Positions 1-5,258 of a DNA stretch of 5,258 bases are shown here, piece after piece. The position numbers were made by a program, and so were the translations under genes. Each line of letters begins with the position of its first letter. The stretch's first letter is position 1. This DNA comes from CAYSHJ01 sp964589725 (lineage in GTDB: Bacteria > Planctomycetota > Planctomycetia > Planctomycetales > Planctomycetaceae), in assembly GCA_964589725.1 (NCBI GenBank), contig CAZPUJ010000697.1, forward strand, positions 1 to 5,258, given 5' to 3'. A model generated the notes under the pieces. The model was not told where the DNA came from. It did not search any database and worked only from the letters and a program-made list of their open reading frames with translations.

Positions 1-1238
1 TTCACGGACGTGATCCGCGCTTGCGTGACGAAGTGGTCATCGTCTGTGCCCACTTTGATCACGTCGGTTTCGGCAACTCCAAGAACAGTCGTGGGCCGAT
101 CGGGTACATCCACAACGGGGCCGACGACAACGCCAGTGGCACGGCCGGCTTATTGGAGGTCATCGAAGCGGTCCAGGCCTTACCGCAATCACCGCGACGA
201 ACGTTGCTCTTCGCGTTTTGGGACGGCGAGGAGAAAGGACTGCTGGGATCGAAGCATTGGCTGTCGTCGCCAACCGTGCCGCTGAAACAAGTCAAGCTGG
301 TGGTTAACGTCGACATGATTGGCCGTTTGCGGCCCGAAGGGGTCGAACTAACGGGGAGTCGCGTCGCGCGGGGGTTGCGGCGCATCATCAGTGAGGTGAA
401 TTCGTCGGCCACAGTACGAGTGCCAATCGACTTCACCTGGGAGATCCGAGCGGACAGCGATCACTTTCCATTCATCGCGGCTGGAGTCCCCGCGTTGATG
501 ATGCACACGGGTAAGCATGACGACTATCACAGGCCGTCGGATGACGCGGACAAATTGAACTATGAAGGGATTCAACGAGTCGCTCGGCTGATGTTGTTGT
601 TGGCTGTGCGTGCCGCCGAGTTCGACGAGCTTCCGCCATTTCGGCCAGAAGGACGTTCCGAAACGAAAGAGATGCAGCAACAAGTCGAGCAACGATTGCC
701 GACACCGCCGACCCGATTGGGGATCGTGTGGAAACCGGAGCTGTCGAAGCAGCGGATCGTTGAGATCAGCGAGGTCAGTCCTCGTTCGCCGGCCGACGAC
801 GCGGGGCTGCACGTGGGAGATCGCATTCTGAAGTTTGCGGATCACGCCGTCGCCGACTTCGCCGACTTTCGGACGTTGGTGGTTACGGCTCCGAATGTCG
901 TCACGGCGACCGTGCAGCGTCCGGGCGAGGCGGGACCGCGCGAGTTGGGCTTGAAGTTGTTGGGCGAACCGACGCGGCTGGGCATCACGTGGCGGACCGA
1001 CGAGGCTGAGCCGAATGGCGTCATCTTGACACAAGTGCTGCACCACTCGCCGGCTGATCTCGCGGGCTTGCGACCGCTCGACCGACTACTGTTGATTGGC
1101 GGACAGTCGATCACGACGAGCGACGAATTCCGGCGTCAGGCTCAGTCGCTTCCCGGCCCGCTTCCCGTCACGTTCGAACGTGGCGGAGTGATCCAAACGT
1201 CACAGATTGAATTGATCTCCGACGTCAATGCCCCATGA
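1..1238 (+). CDS. M28-family zinc metallopeptidase with two C-terminal PDZ domains (5' end outside window)
   Basis: This is probably an exported aminopeptidase-like zinc enzyme. The frame is open to the left edge and reads HGRDPRLRDEVVIV, typical of the strand before the first metal ligand in M28 enzymes, so the TTG at 21 is not taken as the start and the gene is partial. Counting that TTG codon as residue 1, the expected co-catalytic two-zinc site is complete: H11 in HFDH, D35/D36 in GADDNASG, catalytic E70 and ligand E71 in WDGEEKG, D98 in NVDMIG and H170 in YHRPSDD, with SDHFPF at 146-151. Two PDZ-like domains follow at about 230-312 and 317-398; each begins PTRLGI and carries an SPAD..AGL..(G/L)DR motif. 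PDZ domains in such enzymes usually bind peptide ends or regulate access. The signal peptide and any PA domain would lie upstream. The gene converges on the minus-strand gene ending at 1384. The family call is secure; the substrate is unknown. Confidence 0.93.
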   Translation, partial: HGRDPRLRDEVVIVCAHFDHVGFGNSKNSRGPIGYIHNGADDNASGTAGLLEVIEAVQALPQSPRRTLLFAFWDGEEKGLLGSKHWLSSPTVPLKQVKLVVNVDMIGRLRPEGVELTGSRVARGLRRIISEVNSSATVRVPIDFTWEIRADSDHFPFIAAGVPALMMHTGKHDDYHRPSDDADKLNYEGIQRVARLMLLLAVRAAEFDELPPFRPEGRSETKEMQQQVEQRLPTPPTRLGIVWKPELSKQRIVEISEVSPRSPADDAGLHVGDRILKFADHAVADFADFRTLVVTAPNVVTATVQRPGEAGPRELGLKLLGEPTRLGITWRTDEAEPNGVILTQVLHHSPADLAGLRPLDRLLLIGGQSITTSDEFRRQAQSLPGPLPVTFERGGVIQTSQIELISDVNAP

Positions 1239-1281
1239 GAGACCTCGCACGGCCAAGTCTGACACATTTGGGAGACACCCA

Positions 1282-1344
1282 CACTAACCCGAAGCGTAAG
1301 CGAGGGCTGAGGTAACAGTTCCTCGCTTACGCTTCGGGTTAGTG
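1282..1344. repeat. Perfect 24-bp inverted repeat (planctomycete-type palindromic element), possible bidirectional terminator
   Basis: The arms at 1282-1305 and 1321-1344 are exact reverse complements over 24 bases (core CTAACCCGAAGCGTAAGCGA) around a 15-base loop. The element lies between two convergent genes, 43 bases after the peptidase stop and 39 bases from the stop of the minus-strand gene. That position suits a bidirectional terminator, but neither side has a T-rich tract, so intrinsic termination is not proven. A second, imperfect copy lies at 4126-4187, which shows it is an interspersed family rather than a one-off stem. I recall the same sequence as frequent in planctomycete genomes. 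Confidence 0.9.
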
Positions 1345-1383
1345 GCAGACTCGGCCGCGTGCGGTGTCGCGTTAGAAGACAGT

Positions 1384-3147
1384 TCACACGTCGGAAGCTT
1401 GCGGCGACGTTGTGCGTGAGCCGAGCAGCATTGGTCTCAGCGATTCTTCCGGAAACAGGCAGAACGAATACTCGCGACTTCGCAGGATCGAGTTGGCGTC
1501 GAGGCAGGACCGAGCCGTCTGGACTGCGGCGACGAGATTGCGTCGGGTATCCCCGGCGAGTTCCGCCAAGCGACGATTAAGGGCTTTGAGTCGGCGGCAT
1601 CGCTGGAAGTTCTCGGATCTTGTGTGTCGACGGAGACGCGTCGCCGCCATCGCGTCCTGCTCGATTTGTTCCGCGATCAAGCCACGACGCTCAGAAAGCA
1701 ATGCTTCGACTTCGACGCGACGCGCCTCCGGCCAACACGTTGATGGCACGTGTCGCTCGGCGTTGTGGTCAAAGTCCCAAAGGCGATGCCGCAACTCGGC
1801 GACGTCAACGGGCGAGACGTCCCAAGATGCCAAAGGCAAGTGCATTGTTGCGGTGACGGTCAGATATGACGGCGGCGTGAGGCCGAAGAGTCGCGCGATC
1901 AAACGATCGGTCATCTCGTCGTACTTCGCGCCACCGAGGCCGTGCAAAAAAATGTCACCCAAACAGACGCGAGCAAACATGGTCGTGGTCAACGCTCGCG
2001 TGCGTATATTCAGACCGTTCGCGAAGAGGTCGCGAAGTTGCGAGACCGCTCGGTCGGCGGTGCCGTCAGCCGACAGTGGCAAACTGGCCAGTACTTCGCG
2101 GCCGTCGGAAAGCGTCACGTGCGAAGCCGTGGCTTTCGCAAACAAGCGCTGGCGGCGAGAGTCGCTTTCTCGCCACACCCACAAGGGAACTTCGAGCCAG
2201 TTGTTCGACGAGGTCGCGGAGTCTCCGACCAAATTGGGAACGGGGTGACTGACGCTGCGAATGCGATTGACACGACGATACGTCTCGACGATTGCGTTGT
2301 AGTCGGCGTGGAGCTTTCTCACGTCGGAGAACAATCGGCAAACAAACCAGGCGAACCCCTCGGTGTGGCAGAGCCGGCTCATGGGGAGTTCCAGGTTGTT
2401 CAATCCCCAATGCCGCTCGATCGCGTGCCGCGCGGCCGTGAGGGCGTCAGCGAGTGTGGCCCGTCGCGGGTTCGTGGACGTGATCGCCGCACACGCGGCC
2501 GGCCAGATTGATCGCAGCAGCGGACTGATCGGCCAACACGCCAGCGCGGACGAGACACGATGGGCGAATGAGGCGAACAGGGCTTCATCACGGACGACCG
2601 CTTTTTCCCAGGGTGATGATCCGGCATCGGCATCGAACGGAATAAATTCGATCGCGGGGTGTGCACGCGATCCGATTGGGACGGCGATCCGTGTCGAACG
2701 AAGTGCGTCGTTGTCGACGATCAAATGCAGTCCGCAACCGCCGGTCGATTGTGCGAGTCCGTCGAGCGTGAAGTTTTTCGCCCAGACGCCGGGATGGATG
2801 AGTTCTGGTTGGTGCCCGCTGAGGATGAGAGGGGCGTTGTCGGCGCGCGGAGTCTCCCCCCTGCCCTCCCTCTTGAAGGAGGGGAAACGAGACAAGGGCG
2901 AAAGCGAGTCGAGCCAGTCGGTGTATTGCCGCGCGGCGGTGATGGCGTCTTCGCGCGCGAGGCGGCGCAGATCGTGCAATGGCTTACCGAGCCAGTTGTA
3001 ATTCCACGACGCAATCTGCTCGCGATTGCTGGCGACGGCGGCGGGCATCTCGTTCAGCGGCGGGATCGCGAGCGTCTCGCACTGTTCGCTCGGGGCACGG
3101 AGACGGTGTCGGACCCAGACAGTCTCGAGGGGCGACGCGGCGGACAC
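1384..3147 (-). CDS. Conserved hypothetical protein, possibly a remote BshC-like enzyme
   Basis: The function is not firmly recognised. The GTG start at 3147 follows GAGGAG (3156-3161) with 8-base spacing, which supports it; the product is 587 residues. Three features recall BshC, the enzyme that adds cysteine in bacillithiol synthesis (about 540 residues). The first is LILSGHQPELIHPGVWAKNF at 107-126, resembling the TGQQ.GLF.GPLY..YK motif, followed by HLIVDND at 141-147. The second is DIFLHGLGGAKYDEMTD at 398-414, placed where BshC has YVGGP.E..Y. The third is a charged helical, probably coiled-coil stretch at about 475-550. There is no signal peptide or membrane segment, so it should be cytoplasmic. 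Residues 84-99 look like a translated repeat insertion (listed separately). The gene begins 29 bases after the glycosyltransferase stop, so the two are probably co-transcribed. The match is motif memory, not an alignment; a planctomycete-specific unknown family is equally possible. Confidence 0.85.
   Translation of the reverse strand: MSAASPLETVWVRHRLRAPSEQCETLAIPPLNEMPAAVASNREQIASWNYNWLGKPLHDLRRLAREDAITAARQYTDWLDSLSPLSRFPSFKREGRGETPRADNAPLILSGHQPELIHPGVWAKNFTLDGLAQSTGGCGLHLIVDNDALRSTRIAVPIGSRAHPAIEFIPFDADAGSSPWEKAVVRDEALFASFAHRVSSALACWPISPLLRSIWPAACAAITSTNPRRATLADALTAARHAIERHWGLNNLELPMSRLCHTEGFAWFVCRLFSDVRKLHADYNAIVETYRRVNRIRSVSHPVPNLVGDSATSSNNWLEVPLWVWRESDSRRQRLFAKATASHVTLSDGREVLASLPLSADGTADRAVSQLRDLFANGLNIRTRALTTTMFARVCLGDIFLHGLGGAKYDEMTDRLIARLFGLTPPSYLTVTATMHLPLASWDVSPVDVAELRHRLWDFDHNAERHVPSTCWPEARRVEVEALLSERRGLIAEQIEQDAMAATRLRRHTRSENFQRCRRLKALNRRLAELAGDTRRNLVAAVQTARSCLDANSILRSREYSFCLFPEESLRPMLLGSRTTSPQASDV
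2851..2898 (-). repeat. Purine/pyrimidine-rich repeat carried in frame inside the BshC-like gene
   Basis: On the minus strand this segment reads as a pyrimidine-rich then purine-rich block with a small stem, CCCTCC (2878-2883) pairing with GGAGGG (2864-2869) across an 8-base loop. It encodes residues 84-99, with FPSFKREGRGE at 88-98: arginine-, glycine- and charge-rich, unlike the flanking residues and placed directly before the conserved-looking LILSGHQPEL motif. Peptides of this SFKREGRG kind are typical by-products of interspersed purine-rich repeats in planctomycete and related genomes, as I recall. The frame stays open through it. The exact ends are uncertain because no empty homologue is at hand. 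Confidence 0.5.
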
Positions 3148-3155
3148 GGCTCGGT

Positions 3156-3161
3156 CTCCTC
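3156..3161 (-). promoter_or_regulatory. Shine-Dalgarno for the BshC-like gene
   Basis: GAGGAG on the minus strand lies 8 bases before the GTG at 3145-3147. It sits in the 29-base gap after the glycosyltransferase stop and decides for the GTG start, because the next in-frame ATG (residue 34) is far downstream. Confidence 0.7.
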
Positions 3162-3176
3162 AACCTTTCACGCAGC

Positions 3177-3929
3177 TCAGCAGGTGGCCGTCGTCGGGCA
3201 CTTCGACGGAAAGGACACGCGGCTTGCCGCCAATTCGCGGTCGAGGACTTCACGGTAATAGGTCATGCGGCGCGCGGCGTCGTCCAACGAGCCACCGAAG
3301 GAGCGCTTCTCGTCGAGATAGATCAGCGGCACGGGATGTTCGACGATGCGGAAGCCGGCGCGCACCGCTTGTACCCAAAGTTGCAACGGCATCGCGTAGC
3401 CGAACTCGGTGATGTTCAACCGCGGCAAGGCATCGACGCGATACGCCTTGAAACCACAGAAGGCGTCGGTGAGCTGCAAACCCAACCGTTCGTTGAGCAG
3501 TGCCGTGACGTCTTGATTGATCCGTCGCCGTTCTTCGGGGGGCTGAGTGTCGCCGTCGAAGTGTTTGAGGTATCGACTGCCGGAAACGATATCGGCAGGA
3601 TGGGTGTGATCCTCAAATACGCGAGTAACAAGTGCCGGGATCAGACGGGGTTCGTGCTGTCCATCGCAGTCGATTGTGACGAGCACGTCATAGTTGTGCT
3701 CGACGGCGAAGTCGAAGGCGGACTTCAGAGCGGCTCCGTAACCGCGATTCCGTGGATGCGTGATGACATGCAGTTTCGAATGCTCACGGAGCAACTGCGG
3801 GGTCGCGTCCAACGAACCGTCGTCGATGACTAGGATTTCAGAGCTGAATTGCCGGACGGTCTGCAGCACATCGGCGAGGTGCGACTGCTCGTTGTAGACC
3901 GGCAAGGCAGCGAGGAACCGGGGATACAT
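3177..3929 (-). CDS. Family 2 glycosyltransferase (polyprenyl-phosphate sugar synthase type)
   Basis: This is a GT-A fold glycosyltransferase that would move a sugar from a nucleotide sugar to an acceptor, in the best-matching subfamily a polyprenyl phosphate at the inner face of the membrane. From the ATG at 3929 the product has 250 residues. The order of motifs is typical: ALPVYNE at 8-14, VIDDGS at 34-39 for the nucleotide, HPRNRGYGAALK at 58-69, the metal-binding DCD (87-89) in TIDCDGQHEP, VSGSRY at 115-120 and DAFCGFKAY at 155-163. No membrane segments are visible, so it resembles the soluble catalytic domain of DPM1-like enzymes without a C-terminal anchor. A TTG lies one codon upstream (3932), but the ATG is better spaced from GGAG (3936-3939, 6 bases). 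It is the first gene of a probable operon with the BshC-like gene. Sugar and acceptor cannot be told from sequence. Confidence 0.93.
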   Translation of the reverse strand: MYPRFLAALPVYNEQSHLADVLQTVRQFSSEILVIDDGSLDATPQLLREHSKLHVITHPRNRGYGAALKSAFDFAVEHNYDVLVTIDCDGQHEPRLIPALVTRVFEDHTHPADIVSGSRYLKHFDGDTQPPEERRRINQDVTALLNERLGLQLTDAFCGFKAYRVDALPRLNITEFGYAMPLQLWVQAVRAGFRIVEHPVPLIYLDEKRSFGGSLDDAARRMTYYREVLDRELAASRVSFPSKCPTTATC

Positions 3930-3935
3930 CAAGGA

Positions 3936-3939
3936 CTCC
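3936..3939 (-). promoter_or_regulatory. Shine-Dalgarno deciding the glycosyltransferase start
   Basis: GGAG on the minus strand ends 6 bases before the ATG at 3927-3929 but only 3 bases before the adjoining TTG at 3930-3932. The spacing favours the ATG. Confidence 0.6.
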
Positions 3940-3956
3940 GTAGTGCGGCAGCGGAC

Positions 3957-3974
3957 TGACCAATGGGTTGGTCA
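3957..3974. promoter_or_regulatory. Small palindrome between the candidate promoter and the glycosyltransferase start
   Basis: TGACCAA and TTGGTCA form 7-base perfect arms (3957-3963 and 3968-3974) around TGGG. The outer edge overlaps the last base of the candidate -10 box, where a repressor operator or a 5' leader stem could act. TGACCAATG recurs in direct orientation at 4094-4102. The role as an operator is inference only. Confidence 0.35.
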
Positions 3975-4002
3975 TTGTTCAGGGGCTGTGACACGAAGTC
4001 AA
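3974..4002 (-). promoter_or_regulatory. Candidate sigma70-type promoter for the glycosyltransferase operon
   Basis: On the minus strand TTGACT (3997-4002) and AACAAT (3974-3979) are separated by exactly 17 bases. The -35 matches consensus at 5 of 6 positions and the -10 at 4 of 6. Transcription would begin near 3967, giving a leader of about 38 bases before the ATG at 3929. Planctomycete promoters are poorly conserved, so this is only a candidate. Confidence 0.35.
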
Positions 4003-4125
4003 CGAGCGCAAGAAGTGTCTCGTAGAGACCTGTGTTTCTCACGATTTCAGGGCTCGTTGCAATACAAACGATCGGCAAATCCGTTCGCCACGTTGACCAA
4101 TGCTACGGCCCGGGGTCGATGTTGA

Positions 4126-4187
4126 CACTAACCCGAAGTGTAAACGAGGGACGGAACGCGATACCTCGCTTACGCTTCGGGTTGGTG
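4126..4187. repeat. Second, imperfect copy of the 24-bp inverted repeat
   Basis: The left arm (4126-4149) and right arm (4164-4187) flank a 14-base loop. Compared with the copy at 1282-1344, the left arm differs at 2 of 24 positions and the right arm at 1 of 24. In a plus-strand transcript, two of the changes leave G-U pairs and one gives an A-C mismatch, so the stem is mostly preserved. It lies 19 bases past the stop at 4207 that ends the remnant reading frame, and upstream of the glycosyltransferase promoter. It may be the terminator for the minus-strand calcium-binding gene, although no T tract is evident. Confidence 0.85.
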
Positions 4188-4206
4188 TGCCTCAGCACCG
4201 AACGTG

Positions 4207-4356
4207 TCAATTCCGGCCGCGTGGAGGAGTGTTCGAGCCTGCGCCGCCCGACGACGAGTCGATACCGGCTTGGCCGGCGAGCGTGTCGTTGTCTTCCTCG
4301 CCGATCAGCAAGTCGATCCCGTTGCCCCCCAGCAGGCTGTCCGCTGCTGGAACGGC
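4207..4356 (-). pseudogene. In-frame remnant of calcium-binding (RTX) repeats beyond the stop codon
   Basis: After the TAA at 4372-4374 and a second stop, TGA at 4357-4359, the same minus-strand frame continues as AVPAADSL, then LGGNGIDLL (4306-4332), IGEEDNDTL (4279-4305), AGQAGIDSS (4252-4278) and SGGAGSNTP (4225-4251), ending at a TGA at 4207-4209. These are four consecutive nonapeptides of the GGxGxDxLx calcium-binding type, decaying towards the end. There is no start codon with a convincing ribosome site. I read it as a tail cut off from the gene by nonsense changes, or as the leftover of a neighbouring duplicate. The reading of the repeats is direct; the history is inference. Confidence 0.6.
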
Positions 4357-4371
4357 TCATGGCATGCGGGT

Positions 4372-5258
4372 TTAGATCCCTGTCAGCAAATTATCGAAGT
4401 TGAAGCTGAAGGCATCGTCGAGGAGGATAAAAGTGGTCTCCGGGATGCTATCGCCGGTGGACGCGTGGCCGTTGCCACCGGCGGTGAGGCTGTCGGTGCC
4501 ACCTTCACCATTGACCGTGTCGACGCCCCCCTCGCCCAGAATCAAGTCGGCTCCGTCGCCGCCCAACAACCAGTCGTTGCCGAGACCTCCCAGAATCGTA
4601 TCGCTGCCAGTGAGACCGAGGATTCTGTCCGTGCCGCTGCCGCCACGAAGCGCGTCGTCGCCCGCTTCGCCATTAAGCGAGTCGTCACCGTTTCCGCCAT
4701 CAAGGACGTCTTTGTCGCTGCCGCCTAAGATCGTGTCATTGCCATCGCCACCCAGGATCGTGTCGCTAGCGGCGTTACCATTCAGAACATCGGCGCCCGG
4801 GTCTCCGTACAGGAGGTCGTTGGCTGCGCCGCCGATGAGCGTGTCGTTCCCTGCTCCCCCAAACACGATGCTGGGCAGCGAGATCGCACTTAGGTCGAGC
4901 TTATCGTTTCCCAACCCCATCTCCGCCGACAGCCCGGTGATCCCCGTCACCGAAACCTGCACGACATTGGTTTTGTGAAGCCCGCCGTCCAACGACAACT
5001 CGCTCACCGTGGAGGTCACCACGAAATTGCTGCCACTCTTCGTGACTGTGAGGCTATTCGCCGTGCCGCCGACGTCAACCAGCGTCAAAATCCCGCTCAC
5101 AACCGACACGTCGAACCGCGCGCTGTCGTCGTTGGTGATCGTCCCCGCGCCGTTGGTCCCCGTCGTCACGCTCCGCCCGCCGTTGACCAGACCGCTCTGG
5201 CTGAACGTGAACGTCTCGTTCGCTTCCACCTTGTTGTCCGCCGTCGGCGCGACAGTGA
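4372..5258 (-). CDS. Extracellular Calx-beta/haemolysin-type calcium-binding repeat protein (N-terminal part outside window)
   Basis: This is probably a large secreted or cell-surface protein that folds by binding calcium. The frame is open to the right edge (TVAPTADNKVEANETFTF), so the GTG at 5229 is an internal valine and the gene is partial. Numbering from that codon, residues 1-35 are the end of a Calx-beta domain (VEANETFTF, then GAGTITNDD). Residues 36-120 are a Ser/Thr/Val-rich beta domain (ILTLVDVGGTANSLTVTKSG). Residues 123-248 form an RTX array, and residues 249-285 a tail ending FNFDNLLTGI. No enzyme motif is visible in this part, so adhesion or a structural role fits, but the missing N-terminal part could carry a catalytic domain. 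It is followed in the same frame by a repeat remnant. The gene stands apart from the glycosyltransferase operon by over 400 bases. Confidence 0.88.
   Translation of the reverse strand, partial: TVAPTADNKVEANETFTFSQSGLVNGGRSVTTGTNGAGTITNDDSARFDVSVVSGILTLVDVGGTANSLTVTKSGSNFVVTSTVSELSLDGGLHKTNVVQVSVTGITGLSAEMGLGNDKLDLSAISLPSIVFGGAGNDTLIGGAANDLLYGDPGADVLNGNAASDTILGGDGNDTILGGSDKDVLDGGNGDDSLNGEAGDDALRGGSGTDRILGLTGSDTILGGLGNDWLLGGDGADLILGEGGVDTVNGEGGTDSLTAGGNGHASTGDSIPETTFILLDDAFSFNFDNLLTGI
4486..4863 (-). repeat. 14 tandem nonapeptide (27-bp) RTX calcium-binding repeats
   Basis: Fourteen units of nine residues follow each other without any insertion (14 x 27 = 378 bases). Good units are FGGAGNDTL, LGGDGNDTI, LGGLGNDWL and LGGDGADLI. 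Units such as YGDPGADVL, NGNAASDTI, LGGSDKDVL and LGLTGSDTI lack one of the usual glycines. The aspartate at position 7 of the unit is present in every one. Such arrays form a calcium-filled parallel beta roll outside the cell. Confidence 0.93.

Noticed and set aside
21..23. TTG codon as the start of the peptidase gene
   Set aside because: The frame stays open to the left edge with family-like residues (GRDPRLRDEVV), and the M28 core needs sequence before this point.
1142..1387. Short open frames across the hairpins that encode LTRSVSE, LTLRVSV or NPKRKRG peptides (also 4032-4403)
   Set aside because: These peptides come from translating the palindromic repeat in different frames. They are known sources of false gene calls, and no start or ribosome site supports them.
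1412..2248. Long plus-strand open frame of about 278 codons opposite the BshC-like gene
   Set aside because: It is an Arg/Ser-rich antisense shadow of a GC-rich coding region. The minus-strand gene has a Shine-Dalgarno and recognisable motifs, and this frame has none.
2979..3833. Plus-strand open frame opposite the glycosyltransferase and the start of the next gene
   Set aside because: It lies antisense to an unmistakable GT2 gene, crosses the operon junction, and shows no family motifs.
3930..4206. Possible small RNA or tRNA in the gap upstream of the glycosyltransferase
   Set aside because: Apart from the hairpin, the candidate promoter and the palindrome I see no cloverleaf, conserved RNA fold or T-tract terminator.
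4486..4863. Regular 27-bp periodicity as a CRISPR array or satellite
   Set aside because: The period is the nine-codon RTX unit. The bases vary at synonymous and variable positions, and there are no identical repeats with unique spacers.
4204..4978. Plus-strand open frames opposite the RTX gene, rich in Pro/Ser or Ala/Val
   Set aside because: Their repetitive composition is the antisense image of the 27-bp RTX repeats.

Overview
The window is a stretch of bacterial chromosome with high GC and tight coding. It most likely comes from a planctomycete. The reasons are two copies of an inverted repeat with CTAACCCGAAGCGTAAGCGA arms, which I recall as a common interspersed element in planctomycete genomes; a secreted-type protein joining a Calx-beta end to haemolysin-type calcium-binding repeats; and a purine-rich repeat carried in frame inside a coding region. 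The assignment is inference, and nothing here fixes a genus.

Layout from left to right. (1) 1-1238, plus strand: the C-terminal part of an M28-family zinc metallopeptidase followed by two tandem PDZ domains. The gene enters from the left edge. (2) 1239-1383: a short gap between convergent genes holding a perfect 24-bp hairpin, a plausible bidirectional terminator or a mobile palindromic repeat. (3) 3929-1384, minus strand: a likely two-gene operon. The first gene is a family 2 glycosyltransferase of the dolichol/undecaprenyl-phosphate sugar synthase type. After 29 bases comes a 586-587 residue protein that I cannot name firmly; some of its motifs recall the BshC (bacillithiol cysteine-adding enzyme) family. 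Both have good Shine-Dalgarno sequences. (4) 3930-4371: an intergenic stretch of about 440 bases with a candidate promoter and a small palindrome for the glycosyltransferase, a second, decayed copy of the 24-bp hairpin, and an in-frame remnant of calcium-binding repeats. (5) 4372-5258, minus strand: the C-terminal part of a large extracellular calcium-binding repeat protein whose N-terminal part lies beyond the right edge.

The glycosyltransferase and its partner are probably co-transcribed, and their shared role may be synthesis of a glycan or small molecule. The peptidase and the RTX-type protein look like separate envelope or extracellular functions. I see no RNA genes, CRISPR array, transposase or phage genes. 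The observations most worth a second look are the calcium-binding repeats that continue past two stop codons, the BshC-like motifs, and the repeat inserted in frame in that same gene.
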